From Tubulanus polymorphus (lineage: Eukaryota; Nemertea; Palaeonemertea; Tubulaniformes; Tubulanidae): DNA of 64,000 nucleotides. Positions within the stretch are counted from its first letter, which is position 1; the number at the start of each line of letters is the position of its first letter. The position numbers and the translations under genes are program-made. Below are positions 17,216-32,831 of the stretch, one piece after another. The stretch lies in contig NC_134031.1 of the NCBI RefSeq assembly GCF_964204645.1, positions 992,001-1,056,000 of the forward strand, in the 5' to 3' direction. The notes below the pieces were generated by a model, which did not search any database, was not told the origin of the DNA, and worked only from the letters and a program-made list of their open reading frames with translations.

Positions 17216-18186
17216 CTACCGTCTTCGCGTGGTGCCAGATTTGCCCTCGCTGTCAGCTCTGTGATATGGTAATACTATGTTTAATTAAGCCTATGGCAGC
17301 GACGGTTGTTCACAGATATCGGTATTTGAATAACTTATGAACGGATTATTATATTTGAAGCATGACCGCGGCTGTCTGCCACCTGAACTTGACAAGTTAT
17401 CCGCAAAATATGCCGCCACCAATTTGCCGCCTCTATTATACACATTTTCAATCGGATATTTTTTGCGCAGAGAATTACATCGAACGCGTGTTGTTTACAC
17501 GTGAAAGTCCGATTCGTGTATTTTTCGCTTAGAGAATGTGAAGAGAATGGAGAGAATTTACAACCCGTTAAAGCGCGTTTTATAACGTGTTTTGATCGAT
17601 CGTTCACATAAACACATTCGAACAGGGTTGGCTGTAATATTCTATATGTTTACCGGCTTCTTAATCAGCTTCGAGTGCTCTTAAACAAAGTGCTTCGCAA
17701 GGAGAAAGATTGAGAGAACGAAGCCCATATACACATGATAATACTCAATTCGCTTCGATGACGTGCTAGAAATCTGGTTGATGATAGTAAAATAAGAGCC
17801 TACAGGCTGTCACGTGACTACCGCGCTACTTAGTCTCTTATCATTAAACTATTTTCACCAGAAAACACTTTTGCGCGCATCATGTTTTAGTTTGTAGCCA
17901 TTTGAGCTCATTACACTCGGTAATTACCGGTAGTGATACGACGATGATAAGACTTGTAATATCGCGAGAGTTGATGTGATTTGCTTCACCGCGCAAATAC
18001 AAGACACAAGAAAGTGTGATGTGTACTTCATCTCATTCAACCGCGTGTCTATAGAGAAACCACCAAAACCCGAGCTCAATTTCATACGAGTGTGCAGGGA
18101 AAAATAATCTTTGTGATTATTTTAAAATTTGTCGGTTATTATCGTGGTTTCTGGTGAGAAGACAGTTGAAACAGCTCGTGACTTTA

Positions 18187-18241
18187 TGACGGTTTACCCC
18201 CAGTGGTAACCTTGATACCAAGTCTATGAAACCGGGCCCTC
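18187..18241 (-). mobile_element. Foldback arm, inverted relative to 8698
   Basis: The segment ends agtctatgaaaccgggccct and matches the reverse complement of the left arm of the element at 8698-8850, including gtttaccccc and ttgatac. The other arm is not seen. Confidence 0.55.
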
Positions 18242-21200
18242 CAAATTTGACCCCCTCTTCCACTCGAAAATTGCATGTTTTCCGGTGATTTTGACCTTCC
18301 TTTGTTGTTCCTTTTCATTCATCAGCTCATAGTTATTTTACACTGATGTAAAGTGCACTGATTACTATTTGTAGGAGTGCTTGATATATAAGAAAATAGA
18401 TTATCATTATCATTGTTATTGTTAAACCCCAACCTTCCATGTTTTCTATATCCGCCCATGGAATTCACAATCAAATTCAAAATTGGAAAATGATTTTGTC
18501 ACTTTCAGCAAGCTGCCAGCCTCTAGTGTTAACCGCTGTACAATTCTCATTTTAGGATTATACGACCACCACTATAGGATAACAGTAAAATGCGTAGTGT
18601 CGAAAGTCCATTATTAGCGGCTTATTGTGTTTGATATAAGGTAAGGCAAGCGCGAAATAAATTCAAATTAATTCAATTCAATTTGTTCGTCGTAATTACG
18701 TAGAAGATTCGTCCGTAAGTGTTGTAATGTTGAGTAACTTATCGACTTCGAAATTACAATCTGTGAAATTAATGCACGATCTAATGAATGTATCAATGAA
18801 TGTATGAATAAAAATAAGTCACCTGGTTGAATTGACGAAGAATATTTTTAATGGAGATTGATGCGGTTATTCATTTGATTGGTAGATTACGTTTGAATTT
18901 TTCTTTCCGATTTGGTGTCCCTTTTTACAAACCCACCACACCTGCCGGGATCAGGGGGTTCGATTTTGAAATCGGAAATCGAATAATAGATATGTGTGAT
19001 CGGTGGTAAAATTTACAGAATTTGTTCGTTCAAATCGAAGTACATGATTGGCAATTTCGGTTCCGGTTCATTCTAGCAATCTTTTCTTAAAATGATAAGG
19101 TCTCTGCAAAAGAGGCATTAAACCCTGCTTTTCAGAGGTAAGATTAAAAACGATCGCGAATTTGAAAGTGACTTTGCAAACGAACATGAGTCGATGCGTT
19201 ACATTCTGAAACTTCATTCATGGTGCGTGGTTTATATATTGATGAAAAATATATTTAAGGAAATGCGTAACTGAAAATACTAATAAATGGTCAAAAATTT
19301 TGAAATTCTCAGCTGAAGAAAATCTCATTGAAATCCGCTTCGAAAACGATTGCTTACGTCACAGTAATTAGTAACGAATCTTGATATTTCAAATTACGTT
19401 ATTTTTTCCGGTTCTAAATTCAAATTCGAATTTTTTCGCGAATTTCGCGCATGTTTTACAGTTGATGAATTAAACAATTTCCGTCGTTGATTGCGCAATC
19501 GCATGTCGCAGACGATAGCATCGTGTTTCGCCCGTTATACAAATTGATTTATAGGCGTGACGTCACGGGTTAAAAACAGTGCAACACACGATCGACGGAT
19601 GATCTTTTATTTTAGCCTCGTGCGAAAAGTTGATTTTAGATTCGATTTCAAACCAGAAACGAAATGACAAACTTATCGACTTTTTATAGCGTGTGCAAAT
19701 ACGCTCGCAACGAGTTATAATATTGTCTATACCTCGAATTGGCGACGCATTTTAAGCTTCTGTTGCAGAATCCATCAGTTGTAGGGAGGCCGGTACGCAG
19801 CGAACTTGAATAATCGGACAAGCTCACGTTCTTTGTGTATTGGTTTTTCATTTTTATTTTCGATTAATGCATTCATATTCATGTTCATTCAAAGTTCCTT
19901 CTTAACTTTCTCTTACGTGTTATTGGACTCGTGCCAGTATTTAGCGGAGATAACAGCCGTCTGCGGGCTGCACACTTGCACCGGCCAGCCTTAGATCAGA
20001 GTTAACCAACCGGCTGCATTCCCAAAAAATCCGACTTCTGGAACTCCCGTAAATGCTTCACACCCGCAGCGATATGAGATCAATAAACCGAGAGGTTACT
20101 GTGGCAATGGAGGATCCACAAGGGGCGTTAGCGCGGTGTAATTACTAAAACTGATATATAGATTATGTGTAAGTCTTATAAATTAGATCGGTCACAAAAT
20201 AAATCCGCTAATTTTCCATTCGATCGTTTTCTCAATCGGTCATGCACCAGACACTTCGATAGATATCGGTAATCGACGGATTTTTCTTTTTAAAACATGT
20301 TCAGTTCAATCTGAAATCCGCGGATAACAACGTAGTATTAGACAACCAGATATGTTTGAGAGAGAGGGGAGAGAGGGAGAGAGGGCGCGATTATCGACCA
20401 CAGAATGCCGTGGTGAAAACAAGCATCTGGCTTCGGGTATCATAAAGAATGAGGCCAATAGCTTCTGGACCCAGTTCTACAGACAGGTTCAACTCAATTC
20501 ATTTTCAAATGCTTATGAGTAATATCCGATTCTTTCATAAACCAAGGATTTATATAGGTTCAAATAAATTCGGAATATTCAAATATACCCGGGTCCACAG
20601 TTGCGCAGACGTGTTTTAAATCAAAAAGTTGACTCATATCTAGACTGGTGTTGACCATAACCCAGCAGTCAATAATCACTTTAAATGTGATAATGTGAAT
20701 TCAGGTCTAATGACGAATACAACAGCAGCCACCGCTACCGCTGTCATCATTCTCAATCCAGCTCGATACTTCTCGAGCACCTGTCGCGCAACCTCTCTCT
20801 ACCTCTCTCTTTTTATCAGTAAATTAGATTTTTATGTTTGCTCAGACATGTTATTGCATCGAATAGGATTCGAGTCCCTGAATTATCTTCTAAGGCCTTA
20901 GCACTCTTTTCACGCGCAAACGCGCTGAAAGACGTCGCGCGGCGTAATGAGGGTATTTATTGAGTACAGGAAGAGGCGAAGTCGTGTTCCGATATAAAGC
21001 ATCCATTTCTCTAGAGCTCTTTAGAAATTTCATTCAAAATTGCGAGTTTCGAATTCTGATTAGTCAATGATTTTCTTTGACTTGGCTCCGCGAACAACAT
21101 CTATCAACCTTGATAGTGTGTATTTCAACTTGATTTCAATGAATGCCGGATGCCATAATTCAGTCAGTCTAAAAAGTAGGCCTATACGTGATATAGGTGT

Positions 21201-23044
21201 GGAAATGACAAGCACCGATTGGCAGCCGAAATAAACTATCGATTTGTAATTCGGTTTACACTGTATCGAAGGATTGCAGAAAAATTCTTCTAAACTCAAG
21301 TCGAGAGAAGAGACATTAGATACATCTCACTAAGCAGGCCCGGCAAAGCCTAAAAAAGCTGCGTGTAACACTGGTACCTTTCCGACATGCTACACGTGAA
21401 ACTCGATTAGCTAAATGTGACGAGACAGATTATCTAGCACAGTGGAGTTAACTTCTGACCTGGAAGGCGCTGTTTCCTCACATTGAAGGTGTTATATAGA
21501 TTGAACTGTCTATCGCCGGCGGCGTCTAAGAATTTAATACAAGTCTTCACGCGATGGTTGAATTCGATTGCCATTATTATCGCGAGCTTAATGCGGTTTC
21601 GCTAAATGCGGAGGCATTTGACCGTATAAACAGTACCACCACCTCACTGCTGCTGCGGCTGCTGAAACAGAGTGTCCGCGGGGCTTCGGCTTCTGAGATC
21701 GTTCAAAATCACTTGTATCGTTTAGTATTGATAGGCCCCTTCACGTCCAATCAAACATGGCGCCGGTCAATCATCGTCGTCTGTCGTATGCTGTCAATTT
21801 CACGTTACCATGGAGACACGTGGGAAAACCCTAAATTGATCAGATGAAATACATTTGGAAATCCGGAAAAGATGTTGATAGCAGCGGCAGCAACAGCAGC
21901 AGCAGCAGCGGCAGCTTCATCTACAGATTGACTCCTCACCCTCACCACAAGTGTCGTATCAAACTTCACACGATGTTCGATCGAAACGTTTATTTTCATT
22001 TAGCCAACGGAAGATTTTTCGATATTTGCATCGCGTTCTCCTCGCTGAATCTTACCTTCTGAGTATGTTAATAGATGTAGCCGCGGTTTACATTATGATG
22101 TTGCTGTAACTCGTGATAAGTAATTTGTAAGTGGTTATAATTGAAAGTTAGCGTGACGCAGTCGCCGCATCCGAGACAAACGTAAACGAATGTCCTAAAC
22201 TCTCCTAGGACCTCGCTTGATGAGGTGGTATCAATTTTCCGATGATGGTCTCTCACAATAATTGTTGATCGTTGGCAGTCGCGCGTTTCTGTCCTCAGAT
22301 ATATATTTGCAAAATTTACTTGTAATAGGAATTATCAAAATCCACGTGTCTTATGCGTATATATTGTTTACGAATTTGGAGAACGATGTCCGTTCTAGAT
22401 ACTTGTCACGTCTTACTTAGATAGTCTGGGATAATTTCAAAAGCTGTTCGAGCATTTTGCAACAAACGTTAACGAAATTCATATATCAAAAAATGAAAAC
22501 TAAAGTGAAAAGACAAGATGTGAGTAGCCGATATTACGGTTCTGATATTGACGATGTCAGTTAGTACCTTGCAGTTGCTCAAAAACTGGTAAAAGGTAAC
22601 CGGCCGATAAATACCGGTAACGATGGCCTTTTTTGATTGTCACTATGTCAACTATATCCACTGGTTAACTCTAAGCAACTTAGCATCAAACGCAGTCCTG
22701 ATCTGGTTAACTTAAACTTTAACCGACTTTTATGCAAGTGGTGGCTCCTTGTGTCTTCTACGAATGTTTGAAATACGACTCATTGTACTTACAACTTCGA
22801 TCGCATCGTTAATTAATAGTGCATTTTACTTATAGCATTGATGCAATTAAGCTCAATTTGCGAATCTCCAGGAAGATAAGTGGTAATCCTATCGAAGGCC
22901 GTTCTCTCTCCCTGCAGTCTCTCACTCTGATCTCGCGCTGCACTTCTTTATCTCAAAGCGATTCTAAATCTCTGTCATCAACGCTATCAATATGGCATAG
23001 TTCGCATGGTGCGGCGGGTAGTTTGCGGAGAAAATCTAAATTGG

Positions 23045-23270
23045 TGTAAATTGGACATTTTGAATAAAAACTGGGTTAAGGCCACATAACCCCTGGATTC
23101 TAAGATATTGGATAGGTTGCAGAGTTTTCAATGGTAAGGCGGGTTTGCTCTAGTTCGAAGATAAATCAAATTGATGAAACAATTGATACATTTTAAACAA
23201 AACCGGGTTGACCTTGCAAGGTGGAGAAGGTCGTGACATCACCTGGATTCTGGAAAATGAAAATGCGGAT
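23045..23270 (+). repeat. Diverged tandem duplication
   Basis: The words attggacattttgaataaaa, actgggttaaggcc and cacctggattct recur about 135 bp later as attgatacattttaaacaaa, accgggttgacctt and cacctggattct. It is two diverged copies with no coding support. Confidence 0.4.
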
Positions 23271-24865
23271 TAGGCCGCAACCCTTGGTGCGTTTTGATCA
23301 TGTCGGTGATCAGTTGGAGACTATTGGGAAATCTATGAATCGATCAAATTTTTCAGTTTCGCTGTCAGAGACATCGGTACCACCACTGGCTGGTGCGGCG
23401 GCGACGTCTGCGAGAAAAATGTTTCATTCCGATTTTCGGGGTCAAATTTTCGTCGGATCTAATTTTTACTCGTAGCCGAAATCGTCTTGACGATGAAAAC
23501 ATGTCATTATCACCTGTCACACGACAGCGCGTCGCTGCGTGATGACGTCACGTTCACCGCCGCCGCCACCACCGCGTGCGGTCGGTGTTACTGATGACAA
23601 TGGTTGACTGTCTCTCCTGTGACAGGATAACTCGTGTGTTTAACGCTGTAAGATTGATTTTATTGAATATGTACCGAGCGTTAATAGAAATACTTCATTT
23701 CCGAGATGTTTCGATCAGCTAATCAACATTTGTAAAAGTTCGTCGTAAATGTTTTATCGTCAATTTTGGATTTATTGTTGTTTTTAAAAAGTGCCTTGTT
23801 TTGATAAACTCGCTGTTGTCGGCATCGAAATGGATTTTCTAATTACCGTTTGGAAAAGTCGTCTTTGAGCTCTTCGATTTGACAACACTGTTTGGTAAGT
23901 TAGTTCAAAATGCGTGTAAGCGTTATAGAAAAAATCTATATGTTTCGAATAAAAGTTGAACAAAACTTAGTGTTTTCAAAGACTTCACTAATTGTAAATT
24001 GCCAGATTCTATAGCACAAAACATCATTTCATTAAGTTATTCATACAGTTTGGTCATAGAGAACTTCGACTTGTATTTAGAAATACACATAATTTTATCT
24101 CGAATATTTCGATCGATTTGTCTCTGGGTCACTTGGAGACTTTGACGATTAGATGAAAACTTTGAAAAGAGCGCGTTTGGCCAAACGAGCTTCCGTTACG
24201 ATTTCAAAACCGAAGCGCTGGTTTCGTTCCCGTCAGTGGTGGATTGTAAGGGACTGAGGAGCGCGCGCGCAATACTCTGATCGCTGTCCCTACTAGAAGT
24301 TAAATGAACAATCCAAAAGGGTTAGTCTATGGAAAATCCAGCTCCCAATGAAGTAAAGCAAAGACAAACAAATAAATAATTAAATCAAATAAAAAAAGAA
24401 GAGGAATCATCCCGATTTCAAGAAAAAAACGTGTTTCCAGCCGTGTTATGACAGCTATATGCTATCGCGTTACTGAATATGGGTATCGTTTGTTAGAGTG
24501 TTATCGGAAGTTGTTAAGTTGCTCCGGAGTGTTTTACAGCGATGGCTACAAAATGTGCAAATATGAAAATGTGAATTTGTGGCGAGTTTTTCGCGTTGAT
24601 TGCTTTCAAAATCCTTTTAACGGTTTTGTGTCGGAACGACGCGGCGCAGGCTCCAGCGATTGTTTTCGCAACGAGCGAAGAAACGAACTAAGCGACAATT
24701 TAACAGCTGACTTACCGGGCGAGTCTGTCGTGTTGGTGTTTGTTTATATTTTGTGAGGCGAACACAGGGAAACCGCCTGTGGCAGGTAATTATTACATGA
24801 TACGATTCAAAGTCAATTCTGAAGATAGAAAATGAGCAATTTATTCGCAACACCGGGAGACTCTT

Positions 24866-24912
24866 TCGCTCTCTCTCGTTCTCTCTCTCTCTTTCTCTCC
24901 CTCTCTCTCTCT
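24866..24912. repeat. CT-rich microsatellite
   Basis: Imperfect (CT)n with single interruptions, pyrimidines on the plus strand. Confidence 0.85.
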
Positions 24913-25238
24913 ACCAGACATTGTCGCCTCAGTTTTTATACATAATTGGGATTCGCAGTGTCTTTGTATAACGGTTCGGTTCCTACCTTATTTTCAATTT
25001 TCGATTTTTACCGCACTGCGCTGTCGTCGAACTGTATTAACTCCAGGCGGTAAAGCCGTGTCTTTTTAACGCTTTTTTTTCTGCAGTGCGAAAAAGGCTT
25101 AGCGTGATAACGATTGTATTATCACGCGGTCAGCGTCAAGTTCAGTTTTTGAACGAGTGGGTGGGTGCAAGATGTTGCAGGGGCTTTGCAAGCCATCTTA
25201 GTGGCGGTGAGGTTTGCCAGAAAATTGATAGCAAGATA

Positions 25239-26176
25239 GGCGGCCACGGCGCGGGTCCTGTGCCTATTCCCATGAGAGGCGGCCAGGGTGCGGGTCCTGC
25301 GCTTATTCATGTGAGAGGCAGCCCAGGCGTAGGTCCTGTGACTATTCCCACGAGAGGCAGCCACGGCGTGGGTCCTGTGCCTATTCCCGTGAGAGGTGGC
25401 CACAGCGCGGGTCCTGTGCCTATTCCCGTGAGAGGCAGCCACGGCGCCAGTACTGTGCCTATTCCCGTGAGAGGCGGCCACGGCGCCTATTCCCGTGAGA
25501 GGTGGCCACGGCGCGGGTCCTGCTGTGAGAGGCGGCCACGGCGTGGGTCCTGTGCCTATTCCCGTGAGAGGCGGCTAGGGTGCGGGTCCTGCGTCTATTC
25601 ATGTGAGAGGCAGCCGCGGCGCAGGTCCTGTGCCTATTCCCGTGAGAGGCGGCCACGGCGCGGGTCCTGCCCTATTCCCGTGAGAGGCAGCCACGGCGCA
25701 AGTACTGTGCCTATTCCCGTGAGAGGCGGCCACGGCGCCTATTCCCGTGAGAGGTGGCCACGGCGCGGGTCCTGCTGTGAGAGGCGGCCACGGCGTGGGT
25801 CCTGTGCCTATTCCCGTGAGAGGCGGCCAGGGTGCGGGTCCTGCGTCTATTCATGTGAGAGGCAGCCGCGGCGCAGGTCCTGTGCCTATTCCCGTGAGAG
25901 GCGGCCACGGCGTGGGTCCTGTGCCTATTCCCGAGAGAGGCAGCCGCGGCGCAGGTCCTGTGCCTATTCCTGTGAGAGGTGGCCACGGCGCGGGTCCTGT
26001 GCCTATTCCCGTGAGAGGCAGCCACAGCGTGGGTCCTGTGCCTATTCCTGTGAGAGGTGGCCACGGCGCGGGTCCTGTGCCTATTCCCGTGAGAGGCAGC
26101 CACGGCGCGGGTCCTGTGCCTATTCCTGTGAGAGGCAGCCACGGCACGGGTCCTGCGCCTATTCCCGCGAGAGGTA
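25239..26176 (+). repeat. 39-bp minisatellite with 252-bp higher-order repeat
   Basis: About 23 units of about 39 bp read cctattcccgtgagaggc followed by ggccacggcgcgggtcctgt. The unit is a multiple of three, so several frames stay open for up to 363 codons and would repeat a 13-residue PIPVRGGHGAGPV-like peptide. A block with unusual short units beginning at 25428 recurs at 25680, a period of 252 bp. The region is far more GC- and CpG-rich than its surroundings. There is no other sign of coding: flanks lack splice sites and the opposite strand is equally open. I annotate it as a minisatellite, not a gene. Confidence 0.9.
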
Positions 26177-27526
26177 AAGAAAGGCCTACATCAAATATGA
26201 TTATTACTGTTTAAACACAGTCATATATTCAGTTATTTACCGAATTATGAGGGAATGTAAGTAAATACCGATACATTGAATAGACCGCACGACCCCCACA
26301 GGGAAATCACTGCAGTAAACGACCGACCAATCGTCCGTTCCGTGCAGCGTCCGCTCTTTCAGGTTATCCGTCTTCACTCGATGATTCACTGACAGTTGGA
26401 CAACATAAAATCATCGACGGTTGATGATCTATAAAACCACCACGCTTCGGTAATCACACTCATTACGTGACGCCACTGACGACACAAAAATTGTTTCTAT
26501 ATTTAGCGAACGAATCGAATTTCGACGAGATGTTTACCTCGCAGCGAATGTCTACCGATATTCCCGCACCCCACCGTCAGCCCGCCGTCAACGCAAGGTC
26601 GCGTCTGTTATCAAGTATATGTACGAGCAAGTTTTGTCAGTAACAAAAGCTTTGTTCAGTTCTGCTGTATCGAATACATGCGTGTCCGGAAACTGGGCAA
26701 AGGTTGACTAAAAAATATGTCGATTTTTATGAAGTCATTAAGTGATTGAGTAAAGTATACACTGATGGTGAGGAGCTTGCATCACATTTTGATGGTGTCC
26801 CTAACAAACCCACAAGTCCACACGAAACGGTGGGGATGATTTAGAAATCGGATACAGTTTCCGACCCATCGATCTCATTTCAAATAGTCGCAAAAAAAGA
26901 TGCTTTTTAATGATTAATTTCGAAAGTTTTTCATCAGAATTTGACTCATTGGTAATGAATTAATCCGGTAGAAATCTGTACGATTTTAAGATTATAAATC
27001 ATTATTTAACCATCACTGAAATCTGTGGCTACCGCAAGAGACAGAACCTATAGTCTGCTGAAGAGCATCGTGTGGAAATATGTATACATTTCATTACATC
27101 AACTGCTACCCTGGCGCACATCTGTATTACTATTATTCATGTATCGAGACGAACAATAATTCTCTATCTATGAACACGATTCAATTAGGAATCGATCTAT
27201 CGTAGAAACACCTGTCGAGCACAACCAACTCTATCTGAATATTCGACTCGGTACATGCCGTGTGAAAATTAACTCATTTCGGGACATATCGAGACTAACA
27301 GCGATATACCTGCTGCTGTCCAGACTCGTAGATAGGATTTTCTTAAGTCAATCTTTGATTTTCATCAATTAAACCTTTCACGTCCACATATCGCACTCAT
27401 CGTGTATTTCCTACACGCTACATCTTGTTCCAAAGGCACCATCATTGATTTACATGGGCAGTTCTTAATTCCAAAATGGATGAATAGATTTTTTCTACCA
27501 AAAAAGAGCATAGCCTTTAGTAACTG
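26177..27526. other. Non-coding stretch
   Basis: AT-rich, without a supported gene or RNA. A short segment at 26789-26870 (ggtgtccct, aacaaacccaca) resembles 18913-18975 and may be a decayed dispersed repeat. Confidence 0.45.
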
Positions 27527-27600
27527 TAACTGGTGCCGGGCTCGAACCTAGGCACCGCTGAACTGAAAGCCAGCGCGCTAGCCACCAGACCACTTTGTTG
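27527..27600 (-). repeat. tRNA-derived SINE fragment or tRNA pseudogene
   Basis: On the minus strand a B box GGTTCGAGCC (plus 27538-27548) lies about 34 nt downstream of an A-box-like TGGTCTGGTGG (plus 27582-27593), with CTAGCGCGCTGGC between, a word usual in tRNA-derived SINE heads. The T stem has mismatches and the acceptor stem does not pair, so it is not a functional tRNA. No clear SINE tail was identified. Confidence 0.5.
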
Positions 27601-28688
27601 CGGTATTATTTCGGGTTTAGAAGTTTGTCTAGTATGAGACAGTGGTGAATGAGTTGACCAGTCAGCTGCGGTGACTACTTGTCAATTCATTGACAGCACC
27701 CTAACCTCAATTTTTCTTATCGATAGTAAGTTAAGCTACGCGAAGTGCTGCTGCTGCTAGTGCTGCTGTATTTAAGCTATATTTATCTACATTTAGCCTG
27801 AAAACCAAACAAAAATATAACTCTATGCCATCCGTGTATTATACACACGCAGCGCTATATGACATCAATATGACGAACACCAGTTCAAAAATATTCAGTT
27901 TTGAAGTAGGCAGTTTGAAATTAATTTATCAATATATATGCATCACGGCGTTCAGCTTGAAGTGCATAATTATGCGAAAATTTCCAAGAATTTTTGTTTA
28001 CTTTCAAACGGCAAGGAGTTTTATATTTATTGTATCAAAAGCTAATTGGCGGGTCCCTGATGTTTTACGAGAAAAGCTGCCAGCTTTTGAAACGTACTTT
28101 TCTGACGTGGAACTATTCGATTTACGTCGCTTTGATTCGTTTTCTATACTAAAAAGAGATTTCTGAAATAAAGGTGTGACTGATAGCGGCAGCTATTTAT
28201 GAAAACACCAACTATAGAATCTCACAAGTACACTAGAAACAGTCAGATAGGTTTGCTTCAGCCTAAGGAAAGATTTCCGCGTTTTTACCGTGGGATTTCA
28301 CAACACGGACTCAGAGTGTTTCATCGATGGTTATTATGAAAACGTAAACTTGAATTCCACTTTCGGCATAGCGATCTATTACGACACTGTAAACCGTTAA
28401 TCAATTAGATAAATATAGTACTTAGACACATGGAAATGAATTACTATTAATCTATAAATGGTATTAGTTTTCACTCGACTAACAACACATAAACAGCTGG
28501 TATATGCCGTCTACTCATAGTTTTTAACGATCGGATTTGAACAACCTTCGATGTGAATATTCCTTTCCAAAACTGTTATGATCCGTAAAAACCAGTGATT
28601 ATATGATACAGGTTTTTAATTTCATGCGTGGCGCATTATCGATAATTTTGGAAGTAGATTAAAACGAAGCTTTTTAGTAAACTGCTCC

Positions 28689-28964
28689 TTACTCGGTAGG
28701 GTTGGGACTGCTGTAAATATTTCACTGAGTTGAGAATCAGGGAACTCGGTAGCGTGTTGAGACTGCTGTAAATATTTCACCGAGTTGAGAATCAGGGAAC
28801 TCGGTAGCGTGTTGAGACTGCTGTAAATATTTCACCGAGTTGAGAATCAGGGAACTCGGTAGCGTGTTGAGACTGCTGTAAATATTTTACCGAGTTGAGA
28901 ATCAGGGAACTCGGTAGTGTTGGGACTTCTGTAAATATTTCACCGAGTTGAGAATCAGGGAACT
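28689..28964 (+). repeat. 55-bp minisatellite, 5 copies
   Basis: Five units of 55 bp read aactcggtagcgtgttgaga, ctgctgtaaatatttcaccg, agttgagaatcaggg. Each carries AACTCGGT and ACCGAGTT, a perfect 8-bp inverted repeat, so each unit can form a stem-loop. First and last units are slightly diverged. Confidence 0.95.
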
Positions 28965-29598
28965 ACCTAAAATCACCAAGCCCTGAGATTGATTTATCGG
29001 GTTGGTCAGTACCGAGTGAACTGGAGTCTATCATTTATTCGACTATAACCGAATATTCAGGAATACATTCCTGCAATCAGAATAAATCATTAAATCGAAG
29101 ATAAATTTCGAATCCCTTTTTTCCTCTTTATAAACTTTTCAAACACGAATGTGCAGTGATTTTCACACGTATTCTAATTGTATAATCTGAAAGCCAGTTC
29201 ACCTCTAACGTACGTCATGTATAAACGCGATTTTGCTGAAACGAATGAATATTTGAACAGTAATATTGAATATGACCACATTATTGCTACAGTTCACACA
29301 AATTGACAATGAAAATCAATCGCTTCAGCTGCAGCTGTTTCAGTTTATCGATTCATTTCTAATTAACTATACAACACATTCTCAAAGTTCGATACAATGT
29401 TCACCTCGGTTCGATTTCGAAATACGTTTTGAATTCCTATTGTATTTCTATATCGCAATATTGGAATTATTTCTTTTACTCATTGGTATTGGCTCCCGTG
29501 GAGTTAGTTTCTGTTGGTTAGAGTTGATTCTGAGTTGAAATTAGTTCGTTTTCAATGAGTTAACTCTCTTGAGTCCGTTAGAACTGAACCCTGCGTAA

Positions 29599-29701
29599 AG
29601 TTTCATGAAAAGATTTAAAACGGTTAAGTTTGAACCCATTGAAAACATGAAGTTAGCAATATAGCGATATGAAATTTGAGTTTGACTATTTTGTGAAACT
29701 T
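29599..29701. mobile_element. Foldback element
   Basis: The ends agtttcatgaaaa and ttttgtgaaact are inverted copies. The interior words ggttaagtttgaac and cattgaaaacatgaagt also occur in the element at 43119-43251, which shows family membership. No coding capacity. Confidence 0.6.
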
Positions 29702-30013
29702 GATTCAATTGTTAGTTTATCTGGAATAACATCATGCGGAATTTGACAAATCAGATTATATACCCCTACTTCTGTTACGCTATGTGCGTTTCATCATGTA
29801 TCACGTGATCCTCATGGATTTCTTCGTAGTTTTTTTATGATATTTTCATCAAATAAGACGGATGCGACTCTGGCACGCGACTACAACGACAACTTACCAA
29901 TCAGTTATGTAAATAAGGTGTTCTTGTCGTAGCGCTGTTCGACGTCGTAAGACAGAAAATTACTCTCGTTTTTTTCTACTGAATTAAACAATAAGATTCT
30001 GTTAAAAATCTTT

Positions 30014-30350
30014 AGTGCTGGAGTGCTGGAGTGTTGGAGCGCTGGAGTGCTAGAGTGTTGGAGTGTTGGAGCGCTGTAGCGCTGGAGTGTTGGAGTGCTG
30101 TAGCGCTGGAGTGTTGGGGTGCTGTAGTGCTGGAATGTTGGAGTGCTGTAGTGTTGGAGCGCTGGAGTGTTAGAGTGTTGGAGTGCTGGAGTGCTGGAGC
30201 GCTGTAGTACTGGAGTGTCTGTGTGTTGGAGTGTTGAGTGCTGGAGTGCTGGAGCATGGAGCGCTGTAGTACTGGAGTGTTGGTGTGTTGGAGTGTTGAG
30301 TGCTAGAGTGCTGGAGTTTTGGAGCGCTGAAGTACTGGAGCGCTTGAGTT
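30014..30350 (+). repeat. 8-bp minisatellite (agtgctgg)n
   Basis: About 40 copies of an 8-bp unit, mostly agtgctgg, agtgttgg and agcgctgg, run with drifting register at both ends. The Gln-His-Ser-Asn and Trp-Ser-Val ORFs are repeat products. Confidence 0.95.

Positions 30351-32831
<2,481 letters not shown>

Larger units (their letters stand above)
17216..24865. other. Long AT-rich non-coding stretch
   Basis: No gene is supported. ORFs of up to 97-102 residues (21554-21847, 24448-24756) lack splice signals or recognisable motifs. Items seen: a foldback arm at 18187-18241; a short GA-rich run at about 20356-20384; foldback-like words at 20466-20600 (gacccagttctacag and cccgggtccacag); a CAG/CGG-rich run at 21879-21914; a diverged tandem duplication at about 23045-23270; and TGACGTCA at 19558-19565 and 23543-23550. 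Segments at 3920-3965 and 20095-20140 share actgtggcaat-gagg-tcc and may be ends of an unidentified dispersed repeat. Confidence 0.45.

Noticed and set aside
21554-21847. 97-codon ORF
   Set aside because: No motif, no splice context and a frame no longer than expected in several AT-balanced kb.
25086-26214. 363-codon ORF as a collagen- or elastin-like gene
   Set aside because: Both strands and several frames are open only because the unit is a multiple of three. There is no splice signal, signal peptide or non-repeat domain.
27825-28166. 113-codon ORF followed by AATAAA
   Set aside because: AT-rich composition, no splice context and no recognisable domain; the AATAAA is expected by chance in such DNA.
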